From Viridibacillus arenosi (lineage in GTDB: Bacteria > Bacillota > Bacilli > Bacillales_A > Planococcaceae): DNA of 64,000 nucleotides. The translations under genes and the position numbers were made by a program. How positions within the stretch are numbered: the first letter of the stretch is position 1; each line of letters opens with the position of its first letter. Of this stretch, positions 51,989 through 60,481 are shown one piece after another. Where the stretch lies: assembly GCF_001955655.1 (NCBI RefSeq), contig NZ_MSPW01000003.1, positions 124,001 through 188,000 on the forward strand, in the 5' to 3' direction. The notes beneath the pieces were generated by a model. It did not search any database and was not told the origin of the DNA. It worked only from the letters and a program-made list of their open reading frames with translations.

Positions 51989-52375
51989 ATGCCATTAAAA
52001 GTAGGAGATATCATTACATTTGAACGGACTTTTACAGTAAGAGATGTTGAATTATTCACAGAAATTTCAGGTGATGAAGGGATTCATCATAGAACACCAG
52101 ATGAACAGGGAAGACTTGTAATTCAAGGGTTATTAACGGCATCTCTACCAACAAAAGTAGGTGGAAATCATAACGTATTGGCTCGTAATATGAATTTCGA
52201 ATTTTTAAGACCTGTGTATACGGGGGATACAATTATTTGTGAAGTGAAAATTGAAAAATACGAAGCGCAAGCAAATAATAGAACAGCTATTATCGCATCT
52301 TTTATATGTGAAAACCAAAACGAAAAAGAAGTATTAAAAGGGGATTTCTCAGGTGTAATACTTGAAGCTCTATAA
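51989..52375 (+). CDS. MaoC-like hot-dog dehydratase
   Basis: 128 residues, ATG with AAGGGGAGA upstream. Hot-dog fold with hydratase-2 region FTEISGDEGIHH (D29 and H33/H34 as the Asp/His pair), FLRPVYTGDTI and a final GDFSGVILEA strand. R-specific enoyl-CoA hydratases carry GDxNPxH here; EGIHH departs from the exact motif, so activity may differ or it may be a thioesterase-like relative. Probably cotranscribed with the MBL gene. Confidence 0.85.
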   Translation: MPLKVGDIITFERTFTVRDVELFTEISGDEGIHHRTPDEQGRLVIQGLLTASLPTKVGGNHNVLARNMNFEFLRPVYTGDTIICEVKIEKYEAQANNRTAIIASFICENQNEKEVLKGDFSGVILEAL

Positions 52376-52562
52376 ACTATCTTCAACAAACAAAGGCTTT
52401 GAGTTCAATTATATAGATTTCAAAAATGCATTGGGTAGAATTTATCCAATGTTTTTTTATTAATTCGAAGAAAAGCTGTATTTATTCCTGCAATAATATA
52501 CTATATGTCATTAGTTTTAAGGTGTAATAATTATATGAAAATACCTTAAAAGGAGTTTTAAT

Positions 52563-53138
52563 ATGAATATTGCATCTGTTATAATATACTGTTTTATTGT
52601 TACTTTTACACCAGGACCTACTAATATCGTTATACTATCTACAGTACATAACTTCGGGGTAAAAAAAGCCTTGGAATATACATATGGTGCAACTATTGCT
52701 TTTGGTGCCTTGCTTATTATATCTGCAATGCTAAATACAGCACTGATAACGGTTATACCGAAAATATTAATTGTTATGCAGACGATCGGAAGTATTTATA
52801 TGCTTTATCTCGCTTATCAAATTTATAAAATGGATTCATCAGACTCAAATGGAACTAAAGATGGTACCTTTATGTCAGGTTTCACTATGCAGTTTTTAAA
52901 TCCTAAAGTTGTACTATTTACAATGACTGTTTTTCCTAACTTTATTTTGCCCTATTATACCTCAATGTCTGTGTTGACAATCAGTGCTTTAGTTATAACT
53001 ATCATTGGATTTTTAGCATTTATTACTTGGGTACTTTTCGGTGCAATCTTTAAAAGTTTTTTGCAGAAACATGAAAAGATGGTTAATGTAATAATGACAC
53101 TATTTTTAGTGTATGCTGCCATTATGATTTGGATGTAG
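52563..53138 (+). CDS. LysE/RhtB-family exporter
   Basis: 191 residues with six predicted helices. The family signature FTPGPTNIVIL lies in helix 1 (14-24); the pattern FLNPKVVLFTMTVFPNF marks helix 4. LysE/RhtB proteins export amino acids or small metabolites. ATG with AAAGGAG upstream. Only 23 bases before an AraC regulator on the same strand, an operon in which the regulator probably senses the exported compound. Confidence 0.92.
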   Translation: MNIASVIIYCFIVTFTPGPTNIVILSTVHNFGVKKALEYTYGATIAFGALLIISAMLNTALITVIPKILIVMQTIGSIYMLYLAYQIYKMDSSDSNGTKDGTFMSGFTMQFLNPKVVLFTMTVFPNFILPYYTSMSVLTISALVITIIGFLAFITWVLFGAIFKSFLQKHEKMVNVIMTLFLVYAAIMIWM

Positions 53139-53161
53139 TAGGGTGATTAGAGGTGAATAAG

Positions 53162-53938
53162 ATGGATAAATTTATTTATAAAAAAACGGCAGGTATTACG
53201 GCGTTATCAGCAAGTCTTACGGATTTTAAGTATAAAAAGCATTGTCACGAGGAGTATGCAATAGGTGTAACATTGCGAGGAATTCAACATTACAATTTGG
53301 ACGGTAGTTTACAATTATCATATAAAAATGGTGTAATGCTATTTAACCCAGAACAAGCACATGACGGAATGGCGCATGATAAGGCAGGTCTTGATTACGT
53401 AATGTTATATATTGAGCCACAATTGCTTTTAGAAGTTATTGAGAAAAAGGATATAGTACGTTTTTCTTCTCCTATTGTGTATGATTATCAACTTGAACAA
53501 AGAATATTAAGTCTTTCTAATGCAATATTAAATGAAAAAGAAGATGCTTTGTGTAGTGAATTACTCATATCCCTCACAGATAGCCTTATTCAAAGTAACC
53601 TTTCTACAGATCATAAGAAAGATAATACTTTAATTAGAAAAGCAAAGGTTATGCTCCATTCGAACTTAGAAAATGTACTTAAATTAGACGAGATATGTAA
53701 TCAGCTTAATTTATCGAAATTTCAATTTATTAGATTGTTCAAAGCACATACTGGGATTACACCATATCAATACTTTCTTAACTGTAAGATAGAACGAGCA
53801 AAGCAGTTAATAGAAATGAATAGAGATATTTATTCAGCAGTAGCAGAATGTGGTTTTGTTGATTTAACACATTTAAATAAACACTTTAAAAGCGTATATG
53901 GAACAACCGCATTTGAATATATGTCTCATTTAAATTGA
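53162..53938 (+). CDS. AraC-family regulator with cupin sensor
   Basis: 258 residues from the ATG at 53162, eight bases after AGAGG; a GTG three codons upstream lies in that site. N-terminal cupin (about 20-100): KHCHEEYAIGVTLRG, with LFNPEQAHDG the usual AraC cupin strand. C-terminal double HTH (about 165-258): LKLDEICNQLNLSKFQFIRLFKAHTGITPYQYF and AVAECGFVDLTHLNKHFKSVYGTTAFEY. Likely regulates the adjacent LysE gene in response to its substrate. Confidence 0.93.
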   Translation: MDKFIYKKTAGITALSASLTDFKYKKHCHEEYAIGVTLRGIQHYNLDGSLQLSYKNGVMLFNPEQAHDGMAHDKAGLDYVMLYIEPQLLLEVIEKKDIVRFSSPIVYDYQLEQRILSLSNAILNEKEDALCSELLISLTDSLIQSNLSTDHKKDNTLIRKAKVMLHSNLENVLKLDEICNQLNLSKFQFIRLFKAHTGITPYQYFLNCKIERAKQLIEMNRDIYSAVAECGFVDLTHLNKHFKSVYGTTAFEYMSHLN

Positions 53939-54152
53939 GAACTATTACTAAGCTTGTGGTGTTTGATTGCATTAAGATTTTTGGAAAAAGATTTGGCAAA
54001 AAGATAAAGAAGAATTATGATACACTCAAGTTGCAACTGATAAATTTAGCATTAGTTTATCTTATTTCCGGTTTATGTTAATAGCTGAACGTACCTGATT
54101 GTTGGTTTTTATAGTTTAATAGTTCAGAGAATAAGGTGGAGGATTAAATCGA

Positions 54153-54347
54153 ATGATAATTGTTAGTTTTATAATAATTGCTTGGATACTTAGTTGGTTT
54201 AAGTTTGAGCAGATTTTTATTCAAGCATTTAAAGAACTTTTTAACAAGGAAATTTCTACGGCCAGCTACTATTTCATATTCGCATGTTTAGGCGCAATTG
54301 GCGATATAGTGGCACTATTAAATGGTAGTTATTTTGATAAAATTTAA
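54153..54347 (+). CDS. Small membrane protein, unknown
   Basis: 64 residues, ATG ten bases after GGTGGAGG. Helix 1 (2-16), amphipathic middle, helix 2 (39-57, FIFACLGAIGDIVALL). No family recognised. It has a good ribosome site and is isolated, with a terminator shared with the convergent YhdH gene. Likely real but of unknown role. Confidence 0.55.
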   Translation: MIIVSFIIIAWILSWFKFEQIFIQAFKELFNKEISTASYYFIFACLGAIGDIVALLNGSYFDKI

Positions 54348-54426
54348 TATGTTTTCTTGCTTTTAAATGTGAAGTTTTATTTTTGAATATTCATTGTATT
54401 TAATAGTTTTAAGTAGAATTAAAGTA

Positions 54427-54466
54427 AAAAAAGTGACGAGAATTTATATATCTCGTCACTTTTTTA
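54427..54466. terminator. Bidirectional terminator
   Basis: Stem AAGTGACGAGA / TCTCGTCACTT, loop ATTTATATA-like, T-runs on both strands; adjacent to the YhdH stop codon. Confidence 0.92.
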
Positions 54467-55456
54467 TTATAATTTTACAAGTGTTCTACCTTTTGCTTGC
54501 CCCTTAAGAAGGGTAGGGAGAACATCTGGAAGTTGTTGTAGTGTTACTTCTTGCTGTATGAATTTTTCTATGTTTTTTGGCTTGAAATCTGTCGCTAAAC
54601 GGTCCCAAACTTTCATACGTGTTTCCATAGGACAATACACAGAATCAATTCCAAGTAAATTTATTCCTCTTAAAATAAATGGGAAGACGTTTGTCGGAAG
54701 TTTAGTCCCTGCTGTTAATCCACTTACTGCAACTGAACCGCCGTATTGAATTTGGCTTAATAAAGATGCTAGTGGTTCGCCCCCAACTGAATCGACGGCT
54801 GCAGCCCATTTTTGTTTGCCTAACGCTCTAATTTTCCCATCAAATACCTCTTCACGAGAAACAATTGTAGTGGCCCCAAGGCTTTTCAAAAATTCTTGTT
54901 CAGATTCTTTACCTGTACTTGCCTCAACTTGATAACCAAGAGTTGAGAGAATAGAAACTGCAAAGCTACCAACACCTCCAGTTGCACCTGTTACAAGTAT
55001 CTTACCCTTTTCTGGAGAAACACTATTTTCTTCTAATCGCAGAACGGACAATGCCGCAGTAAAACCAGCTGTTCCAATAATCATTGCTTCTTTTATCGTA
55101 AGGCCTTTTGGAAGTGGAACTATCCAATTAGCTGGAATACGGGCATACTCACTATAGCCACCGAAATGAGAGACACCAATCTCATAGCTAGTCGCAATAA
55201 CCTCATCACCTTCATGAAAGCGAAGGTCATTAGATGAAACTACGATACCTGCTAAATCAATTCCAGGAACAAAAGGATAGGTGCTAACGATATTACCATT
55301 TGGAATAGTAGCCAAACTATCTTTATAATTGATCGATGAATAGGATACTTTGATTAACACATCACCTTCGGGTAAATCTTCTAGAGTTAGATCTTTAACT
55401 TTAACCGTAAAATCATCCTCTTTATTTACTACCAATGCTTTAAATCTATCTATCAT
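54467..55456 (-). CDS. YhdH/AcuI-type acrylyl-CoA (quinone) oxidoreductase
   Basis: 329 residues; the ATG at 55456 follows GGGGTGG, and a longer frame runs into the operator. MDR-fold features: SSINYKDSLA (catalytic-site side), PGIDLAG, the NADPH motif GATGGVG near 150-156 and VDSVGGEPLA. The YhdH/AcuI subfamily reduces acryloyl-CoA and related enones with NADPH (established). No zinc ligands. Divergent from a TetR regulator across a 36-bp palindrome, so probably induced by an electrophile. Confidence 0.92.
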   Translation of the reverse strand: MIDRFKALVVNKEDDFTVKVKDLTLEDLPEGDVLIKVSYSSINYKDSLATIPNGNIVSTYPFVPGIDLAGIVVSSNDLRFHEGDEVIATSYEIGVSHFGGYSEYARIPANWIVPLPKGLTIKEAMIIGTAGFTAALSVLRLEENSVSPEKGKILVTGATGGVGSFAVSILSTLGYQVEASTGKESEQEFLKSLGATTIVSREEVFDGKIRALGKQKWAAAVDSVGGEPLASLLSQIQYGGSVAVSGLTAGTKLPTNVFPFILRGINLLGIDSVYCPMETRMKVWDRLATDFKPKNIEKFIQQEVTLQQLPDVLPTLLKGQAKGRTLVKL

Positions 55457-55492
55457 TAGAACCACCCCTGTATTATACTTCGACTTTAGAAT

Positions 55493-55528
55493 AACAAAAT
55501 TATTCTGACCGGTCAAAATAATTTTGTT
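55493..55528. promoter_or_regulatory. 36-bp palindromic TetR operator
   Basis: Centred on TGACCGGTCA (55506-55515) with arms AACAAAATTATT and AATAATTTTGTT; only one base pair breaks symmetry. It lies between the divergent YhdH and TetR start codons and would control both. Confidence 0.85.
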
Positions 55529-55577
55529 GAGTTTAAATTAATGTATAATTGTTTTATTAAGTTTTACGGAGGTAACT

Positions 55578-56177
55578 ATGAAAAAGAAAGAAGAAGTACG
55601 AAAAACACAAATAATGAAAGCAGCCTATAATGCAGTTTCGGAATTAGGTTATGATAACGTCACTCTACAGCATATTGCGGATAATGCTGGCGTATCAAAA
55701 GGGGTTGTTCATTATTATTTTAACAGCAAACAAAACATACTATTAGAGTTACTAGAATCCATCACAAATCAAATTTATAGATATGAATTAGAAGCGATTG
55801 ATAAACACCAAACAGCTATTGAAAAACTTAAAGCTTATCTTGACGCAGTTTTTATTTCACCGCAAAAGAATAGAAAGTTTTACAGTGTCTATTTAGATTT
55901 TTTAGCTCAAGCAAATGGAAATGAAGACTATAAAAGAATAAACATGAACTTTTATGAGAATTGCTGGGGAATTGGGAAAGAGATAATTGAATTAGGCAAA
56001 AAAGAAGGTGTATTTAGACAAGAGAGTGACACATTAACAAATGCAAAAATGATGAGAGCCCTTATTGATGGTTCATTAATTCAATGGTTAACATGTAATG
56101 AAGAAGAGCTACATCAATTCTATAAAGATTCCTGTATAAATAGCATCTTAAATTTACTACAATATTCGAAGGAATAG
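55578..56177 (+). CDS. TetR-family regulator (BetI-like)
   Basis: 199 residues, ATG with TACGGAGG upstream. HTH at 10-55: RKTQIMKAAYNAVSELGYDNVTLQHIADNAGVSKGVVHYYF-type pattern with recognition helix SKGVVHYYF. C-terminal region with YLDFLAQA and GSLIQWL fits the BetI/TetR_C_6 group. It is divergent from the YhdH reductase and presumably binds the 36-bp palindrome at 55493-55528, relieving repression when a ligand (perhaps an enone or aldehyde) binds. Confidence 0.93.
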   Translation: MKKKEEVRKTQIMKAAYNAVSELGYDNVTLQHIADNAGVSKGVVHYYFNSKQNILLELLESITNQIYRYELEAIDKHQTAIEKLKAYLDAVFISPQKNRKFYSVYLDFLAQANGNEDYKRINMNFYENCWGIGKEIIELGKKEGVFRQESDTLTNAKMMRALIDGSLIQWLTCNEEELHQFYKDSCINSILNLLQYSKE

Positions 56178-56262
56178 GTTGAAAATGCTGTAATAAACAA
56201 TTAGTAATAGTTGATGGAAACGAATTAAAAGAAGTTGTTTAAATGAAGATTTCCCGGCTAAT

Positions 56263-56305
56263 AAGGTCTGAACTCGTTGTTGAACAGAGTTCGGGCCTTT
56301 TATTT
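56263..56305 (+). terminator. Terminator of the TetR gene
   Basis: 13-bp stem AAGGTCTGAACTC / GAGTTCGGGCCTT with two G-U pairs, then a T-run. Confidence 0.88.
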
Positions 56306-56706
56306 TTTCCTTCAATATCTTTTCAACATTATAATATTACGGTTAACTACTGAACTTAGACAACTAAGCTTATGCTATAGGTTATCTGGTGCATTATGTT
56401 TCTAATGCCGTTGAAATGAAACTTTTAAAGCTAGGTTTTATAGAGTTAAAGGTGTTGTAAAAGCTAATGATGTAAATGAAGCTCTATTGGTATTAGAAAA
56501 ACGTGTAATTGTTGAAAACAAAATACATATGATTATGTTTGTGTGTTGTTTAGAAATTGTTAAATTTATCGAAGTTGTATAAGAAAAACAACCAGTTGTT
56601 GTTTCTCTTTTGGAATACATTATATAAAGTCTGAAAATTCAAAACATTATACAGGTATTTATCGCGAACTAATATATAAAGACTGATTGAGGAGGCGTAG
56701 GATCAT
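56306..56706. other. Spacer with short open stretch only
   Basis: About 400 bases. One frame without start (about 56410-56580) reads KANDVNEALLVLEKRVIVEN, but it has no ribosome site and no recognisable family. Regarded as non-coding or decayed. Confidence 0.35.
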
Positions 56707-57141
56707 ATGGAAGTATTGTGTTATGAACCAAGTAAAATACGGATAAATTCTAGAAAAACACTAATAATGGACTTTTTAGCAGGTGATATTGTGATTAAAA
56801 TCAATGGTGAATTGTACTTTTTAGAGTCAACCAATGGACATTGCATAGAATTTGATATAAATAAAAATTGTATTGTAAATGATAACTCCACTTATAGGTT
56901 CACTAATAATACAGTACTTACCCTTCGAGACCTTGCTGAAAAAAGCAACCTTATTGCGGTTATTAAAACATATACAAATCGTTTCGTTACAAAATTACAA
57001 AAGTTAAATGAACCACAAATATCACCAGAAACCGATAAGCTCATTGCTGAAATTGAAAAGAAAAATTTAGAGTGGCTGATTGATATTGCATTAGACATGA
57101 GAGATAAAGAAATGTTTTTTAAATTAATAAAAGGACCATAG
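56707..57141 (+). CDS. IDEAL-domain protein
   Basis: 144 residues, ATG with TGAGGAGG upstream. The C-terminus EWLIDIALDMRDKEMFFKL matches the IDEAL domain (pattern xIDxALDxRDxxxF) of small Bacillales proteins, a possible protein-interaction motif. The first 75 residues form a separate beta-rich region (GDIVIKINGELYFLES). Cytoplasmic. Function unresolved. It stands alone, followed by another short ORF. Confidence 0.78.
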   Translation: MEVLCYEPSKIRINSRKTLIMDFLAGDIVIKINGELYFLESTNGHCIEFDINKNCIVNDNSTYRFTNNTVLTLRDLAEKSNLIAVIKTYTNRFVTKLQKLNEPQISPETDKLIAEIEKKNLEWLIDIALDMRDKEMFFKLIKGP

Positions 57142-57331
57142 ATTAAAAGTTGCCATATGTATTCAATTCTTAATCTAAAGTTATTTAATTATCCTAATAT
57201 TTTGAATTTATTACTCGAAAAGATTTATAATAAAGAGAGAGTATTTATAAGCAATTATTAAATACACATTGGATTGGTGACTATCCAAAAAAGTCGAGTA
57301 GTGTAAATTCTTCATCATTAGGGGTGTATAA

Positions 57332-57547
57332 ATGACTGAACAAATTAGTATTTTTACCTTAAACGGCATATCTGAAGATCCATTATTTAAAAAAATTGAG
57401 CAGTTGCTGGTCGGAGAACAGGTTATGATCCAAAGTTACATGGTGGAGCGTACAAACAAATTTTACGAAATTCAAAATGATGAGGTACATGAATGCTTTC
57501 AAACCACTCAAGAATGCTGTAACTATATTGACAATATAGACTATTGA
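57332..57547 (+). CDS. Short hypothetical protein
   Basis: 71 residues, ATG with TAGGGGTG upstream. Soluble; acidic, with C-terminal cysteines (ECFQTTQECCNYID). The sequence FTLNGISEDPLFKKIEQLLVG suggests a small helical domain. I do not recognise it. Terminator 130 bases downstream. Confidence 0.6.
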   Translation: MTEQISIFTLNGISEDPLFKKIEQLLVGEQVMIQSYMVERTNKFYEIQNDEVHECFQTTQECCNYIDNIDY

Positions 57548-57680
57548 ATGTCATTAACAACATCACAGATACAAAAAGAATTAAAAGAATAGAAGTAAAG
57601 CAAATATATGTGAAGACATACCAATTTGACTAAGTACCTATATTAATGAACTGATTAAGAAAATTTTGATGAAATGATTA

Positions 57681-57728
57681 AAACCAATACCCTTCCAACA
57701 ATGAATGAATAGGAGGGTATTGGTTTTA
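57681..57728. terminator. Bidirectional terminator
   Basis: 12-bp core AAACCAATACCC / GGGTATTGGTTT, extended by CC/GG past a bulge; T-run after. Lies between convergent genes. Confidence 0.88.
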
Positions 57729-57819
57729 TCATGTTGATATGAAAAAACGGTATTAGTAAACACGAATAATTTGTCTACTTGGGAGGGTGAATTCCAACAG
57801 AAGTATTTTAGGTTTTTAT

Positions 57820-58425
57820 TTATATCTTACCTTCCGCAAGCCACGGAATAAAGCCGTCTAAAAATCTCTCTGTAGCTGGCATGAAATAAGCTCCGAAATG
57901 ATAATCTGGATCTAATGTAGTGATTATTAATGTCCCTTTCGTGCTGACTTTATCAACATACATAACAGCGCCACCATCTTCGGTTGTAATTAACTTTTCA
58001 GCTCCGTTTGGTGGCCAGAAAACACCGTGCTGATGCCAAGTAGCATCGGTTAATGTAAGATAATTAAACAAGTCATAGTGAGGAGCGGCTAATACTAAAC
58101 CACTTTTCGCTCCTTTTTCAAGCCACCACCAGAAATTCGTTTCGCGCTCCTCCCATTTTTGGTTCGGAAGCCATTCCCAAGGCTGTGGACCAAATGCAAC
58201 TACAATCCCGCCGTTATTAGCAAATGAACGTACTTTGTTTGCTGCACGCATTAATAATTTTTCGTTTAATTGAGAAGGGAAGAGGAGTACGTCAAATTCC
58301 TCTAATACTGTTTGCTCGAATTCTGGAAAATAGATTAGTTGGGTAATATATTTGTTAAATTTAGGTTCATTAAACGTTCGGTTATGGGGGGCATTGCCAC
58401 TCATAATTACTGCTATTTTTCTCAT
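57820..58425 (-). CDS. GATase/ThuA-like protein, second gene of Fur-linked pair
   Basis: 201 residues. The ATG overlaps the stop of the upstream partner by four bases (ATGA), so the pair is coupled. Alpha/beta layout of class I glutamine-amidotransferase-like or ThuA-like proteins: KIAVIMSGNAPHN start, DVLLFPSQLN, and VRSFANNGGIVVAFGP, which is the nucleophile-elbow region without a Cys. A segment TKGTLIITTLDPDYHFG ends the domain. So non-hydrolytic or binding-only seems likely. The partner and substrate are unknown. It is under a Fur box, divergent from an iron-chelate importer. Confidence 0.7.
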   Translation of the reverse strand: MRKIAVIMSGNAPHNRTFNEPKFNKYITQLIYFPEFEQTVLEEFDVLLFPSQLNEKLLMRAANKVRSFANNGGIVVAFGPQPWEWLPNQKWEERETNFWWWLEKGAKSGLVLAAPHYDLFNYLTLTDATWHQHGVFWPPNGAEKLITTEDGGAVMYVDKVSTKGTLIITTLDPDYHFGAYFMPATERFLDGFIPWLAEGKI

Positions 58426-59060
58426 ATGTTTTTACTCCCTTGATGTAAAGCATTAATTTCAGAATGTATCCATTGTAGTAATTGTTCACTAATACGGTCT
58501 GTTGTTTTGTTTTGTTTGTAATACCAAATAAGGTCTTTACCTGCATGTGCTAAAATGGTGCCTTTAGTTGTATTGCGGTCAATATACGTGACAGGTTCAT
58601 TGTTTGGCAATGTGACCAGTACTTCTGCATCCGTTGGTATAGGATGGTGACCACGTGCAAAGAAGCCCGATACACCTTTGTTGTATGTCATATCGTCAGG
58701 GTCAACACCTGCAAATATCCCTTGGTCTTTTATGATAGTAAGAGCGTAATCACTATGGTGATTAATGGTTTTCGGGATGAAATGACTAGCACCAGGTAAC
58801 CAATCAATATACAGATGTCCACAGAAAACAATTAGTTTTTCATCATTTAAAAATTGTTCGATTAATCCTTTATGTATAGCTAGAAAGCGTTGGTCAACGA
58901 ATTCAGGGATGATCAATGCTTGAATAGAAGATAAATCTGTTTTATCTAAATCATACTGATCAATCAATGTCATATTGTCATTGATAAAAGGGTTAGTTCT
59001 TCGTTCAAGTCCAAATGCATTGCCTGGATCTAAAATTAAAATCTCTTCTTTAGTTGTCAT
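58422..59060 (-). CDS. GATase/ThuA-like protein, first gene of Fur-linked pair
   Basis: 212 residues, ATG with TTGGAGGA upstream. The fold resembles its partner: ILILDPGNAFGLERR, IQALIIPEFVDQ, LNDEKLIVFCGHLYIDWLPG with a Cys at the position of the GATase elbow, and NTTKGTILAHAGKDLIWYY. The parallel with the second protein (NTTKGTILAHAG versus STKGTLIITTLD) points to ancient duplication. A Fur box lies 65 bases upstream. A role in siderophore or iron-chelate use is inferred only from position; I recognise no named family with confidence. Confidence 0.7.
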   Translation of the reverse strand: MTTKEEILILDPGNAFGLERRTNPFINDNMTLIDQYDLDKTDLSSIQALIIPEFVDQRFLAIHKGLIEQFLNDEKLIVFCGHLYIDWLPGASHFIPKTINHHSDYALTIIKDQGIFAGVDPDDMTYNKGVSGFFARGHHPIPTDAEVLVTLPNNEPVTYIDRNTTKGTILAHAGKDLIWYYKQNKTTDRISEQLLQWIHSEINALHQGSKNI

Positions 59061-59119
59061 AATAATCCTCCAAAATGCTTGTGAATGGTGTATATGCCTA
59101 TAATTGATTTCATCTTATC

Positions 59120-59139
59120 ATTAATGATAATCATTATCA
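59120..59139 (-). promoter_or_regulatory. Fur box for the GATase-like pair
   Basis: TGATAATCATTATCA, a perfect 7-1-7 dyad; 17 of 19 positions of the classical Fur consensus match. Confidence 0.92.
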
Positions 59140-59276
59140 AATAGAATTTGAATAAATATATGCTAAAAAAGAACATATAAGAAAAAAATAACAAATGGTT
59201 ACTAAGTTGGTTTGTTGAAAAATGTCGAAAAGTATTGACTCTTAGGATTAGTATCCTGTAAAGTATAAAGTGATAT

Positions 59277-59291
59277 TGATAATCATTATCA
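59277..59291 (+). promoter_or_regulatory. Fur box for the iron-chelate importer
   Basis: TGATAATCATTATCA again, perfect 7-1-7, about 42 bases before the fecB-type start. TTGACT ... TAAAGT (18-base spacer) just upstream is a likely promoter that Fur would block. Confidence 0.92.
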
Positions 59292-59332
59292 TTCGTTTAT
59301 TTGAATCAAATTAATTTAGGAGAGTTGAACTT

Positions 59333-60454
59333 ATGAATTGGAAATACCCATTATCAGCATTAGCCATTTCTGCGTTATTAGTAGGTTGTAATCAGACGGA
59401 CAATGCTAATAAATCATCATCAAAAGAAACAGTAGAATCGAAAGAAGAAACTATTATAAAGGACGAATTAAATCGCGAAGTAAAAATTCCAACAAACCCT
59501 GATCGCGTTGTAGTAGGTGGCATCCTACCTTATTTTTCTACTTGGTATGTTGCTACTAATTCTACAAAAGAGATCGTGGGTATGCATCCAAACTCATTTA
59601 ATGCTGCTTCGCATTCAATCTTAAAAGACATTTCACCAGATATTTTAAAAGCGGATACATCTTTTATTAAAAATGGTGAAGTGAATATAGAGGAATTGAT
59701 GAAAGTTAATCCAGAAGTCTATTTTGAAATCGCATCGGACGAGAAGTCAATAAATAAGTTAGAAGAAGCAGGTGTTCCCACAGTCGCACTACAAGCAACA
59801 TCAGATTCGGATGATCCATTAGAAATATTAAATCGATGGTTAACATTAACTGGGGAAATTACAGGAACAACAGATAGACCAGAGCAAATTATCGATGAAG
59901 GTAAAAAGTATCAACAAGAGATTAATGATAAGCTTGCAAATGTCAAAAAAGAAGATAAGCCAAAGGTAATGATTCTTCAATACCATAGCGATAAAGAAAT
60001 ATCAGTAGCAGGCTCTAATATGCATGGCAATCGATGGATTAAAGCAACTGGTGGTAAAGATGTTGCAGAGGCTGATGTTCAAGGAATTAAAGCAGTCAAT
60101 ATGGAACAAGTGTATAAATGGGATCCAGATATCATCTACATTACAAATTTTACCGAAACACAACCAAAGGACTTGTTCAATAACACGATTAAAGGACAAG
60201 ACTGGAGTCAGTTAACAGCCGTGAAAAATAAACAAGTGTTCAAAGTACCTCTGGGCATTTATCGCTGGTATCCACCAAATGGAGATGCACCTCTTATGCT
60301 GAAATGGATGGCACAGCATAACCATCCAGAATTATTCGATTATGATATGACTGAAGAAATTCAAAAATACTACTCAAAATTCTATAACTATGATGTAACA
60401 GAAGACCAAGTAAAAGACATATTAAATCCATCTTCTGAAGCTGCAAAGTATTAA
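59333..60454 (+). CDS. Iron-chelate ABC transporter, substrate-binding lipoprotein (FecB/FepB type)
   Basis: 373 residues, ATG with TAGGAGAG upstream. Lipobox LVGC (Cys 19) and an S/K/E-rich tether. The PBP_2/Fep-type (cluster VIII) fold: IKDELNREVKIPTNPDRVVVGG, VNIEELMKVNPEVYFE, and the helix backbone without hinge. The C-terminal PLGIYRWYPPNGDAPLMLKW is typical of a FecB subgroup that binds ferric chelates. Controlled by a Fur box. First gene of a three-gene importer; 27 bases before the permease. Confidence 0.93.
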   Translation: MNWKYPLSALAISALLVGCNQTDNANKSSSKETVESKEETIIKDELNREVKIPTNPDRVVVGGILPYFSTWYVATNSTKEIVGMHPNSFNAASHSILKDISPDILKADTSFIKNGEVNIEELMKVNPEVYFEIASDEKSINKLEEAGVPTVALQATSDSDDPLEILNRWLTLTGEITGTTDRPEQIIDEGKKYQQEINDKLANVKKEDKPKVMILQYHSDKEISVAGSNMHGNRWIKATGGKDVAEADVQGIKAVNMEQVYKWDPDIIYITNFTETQPKDLFNNTIKGQDWSQLTAVKNKQVFKVPLGIYRWYPPNGDAPLMLKWMAQHNHPELFDYDMTEEIQKYYSKFYNYDVTEDQVKDILNPSSEAAKY

Positions 60455-60481
60455 GAAAACAACAAGTGAAGGTGAATTGAA

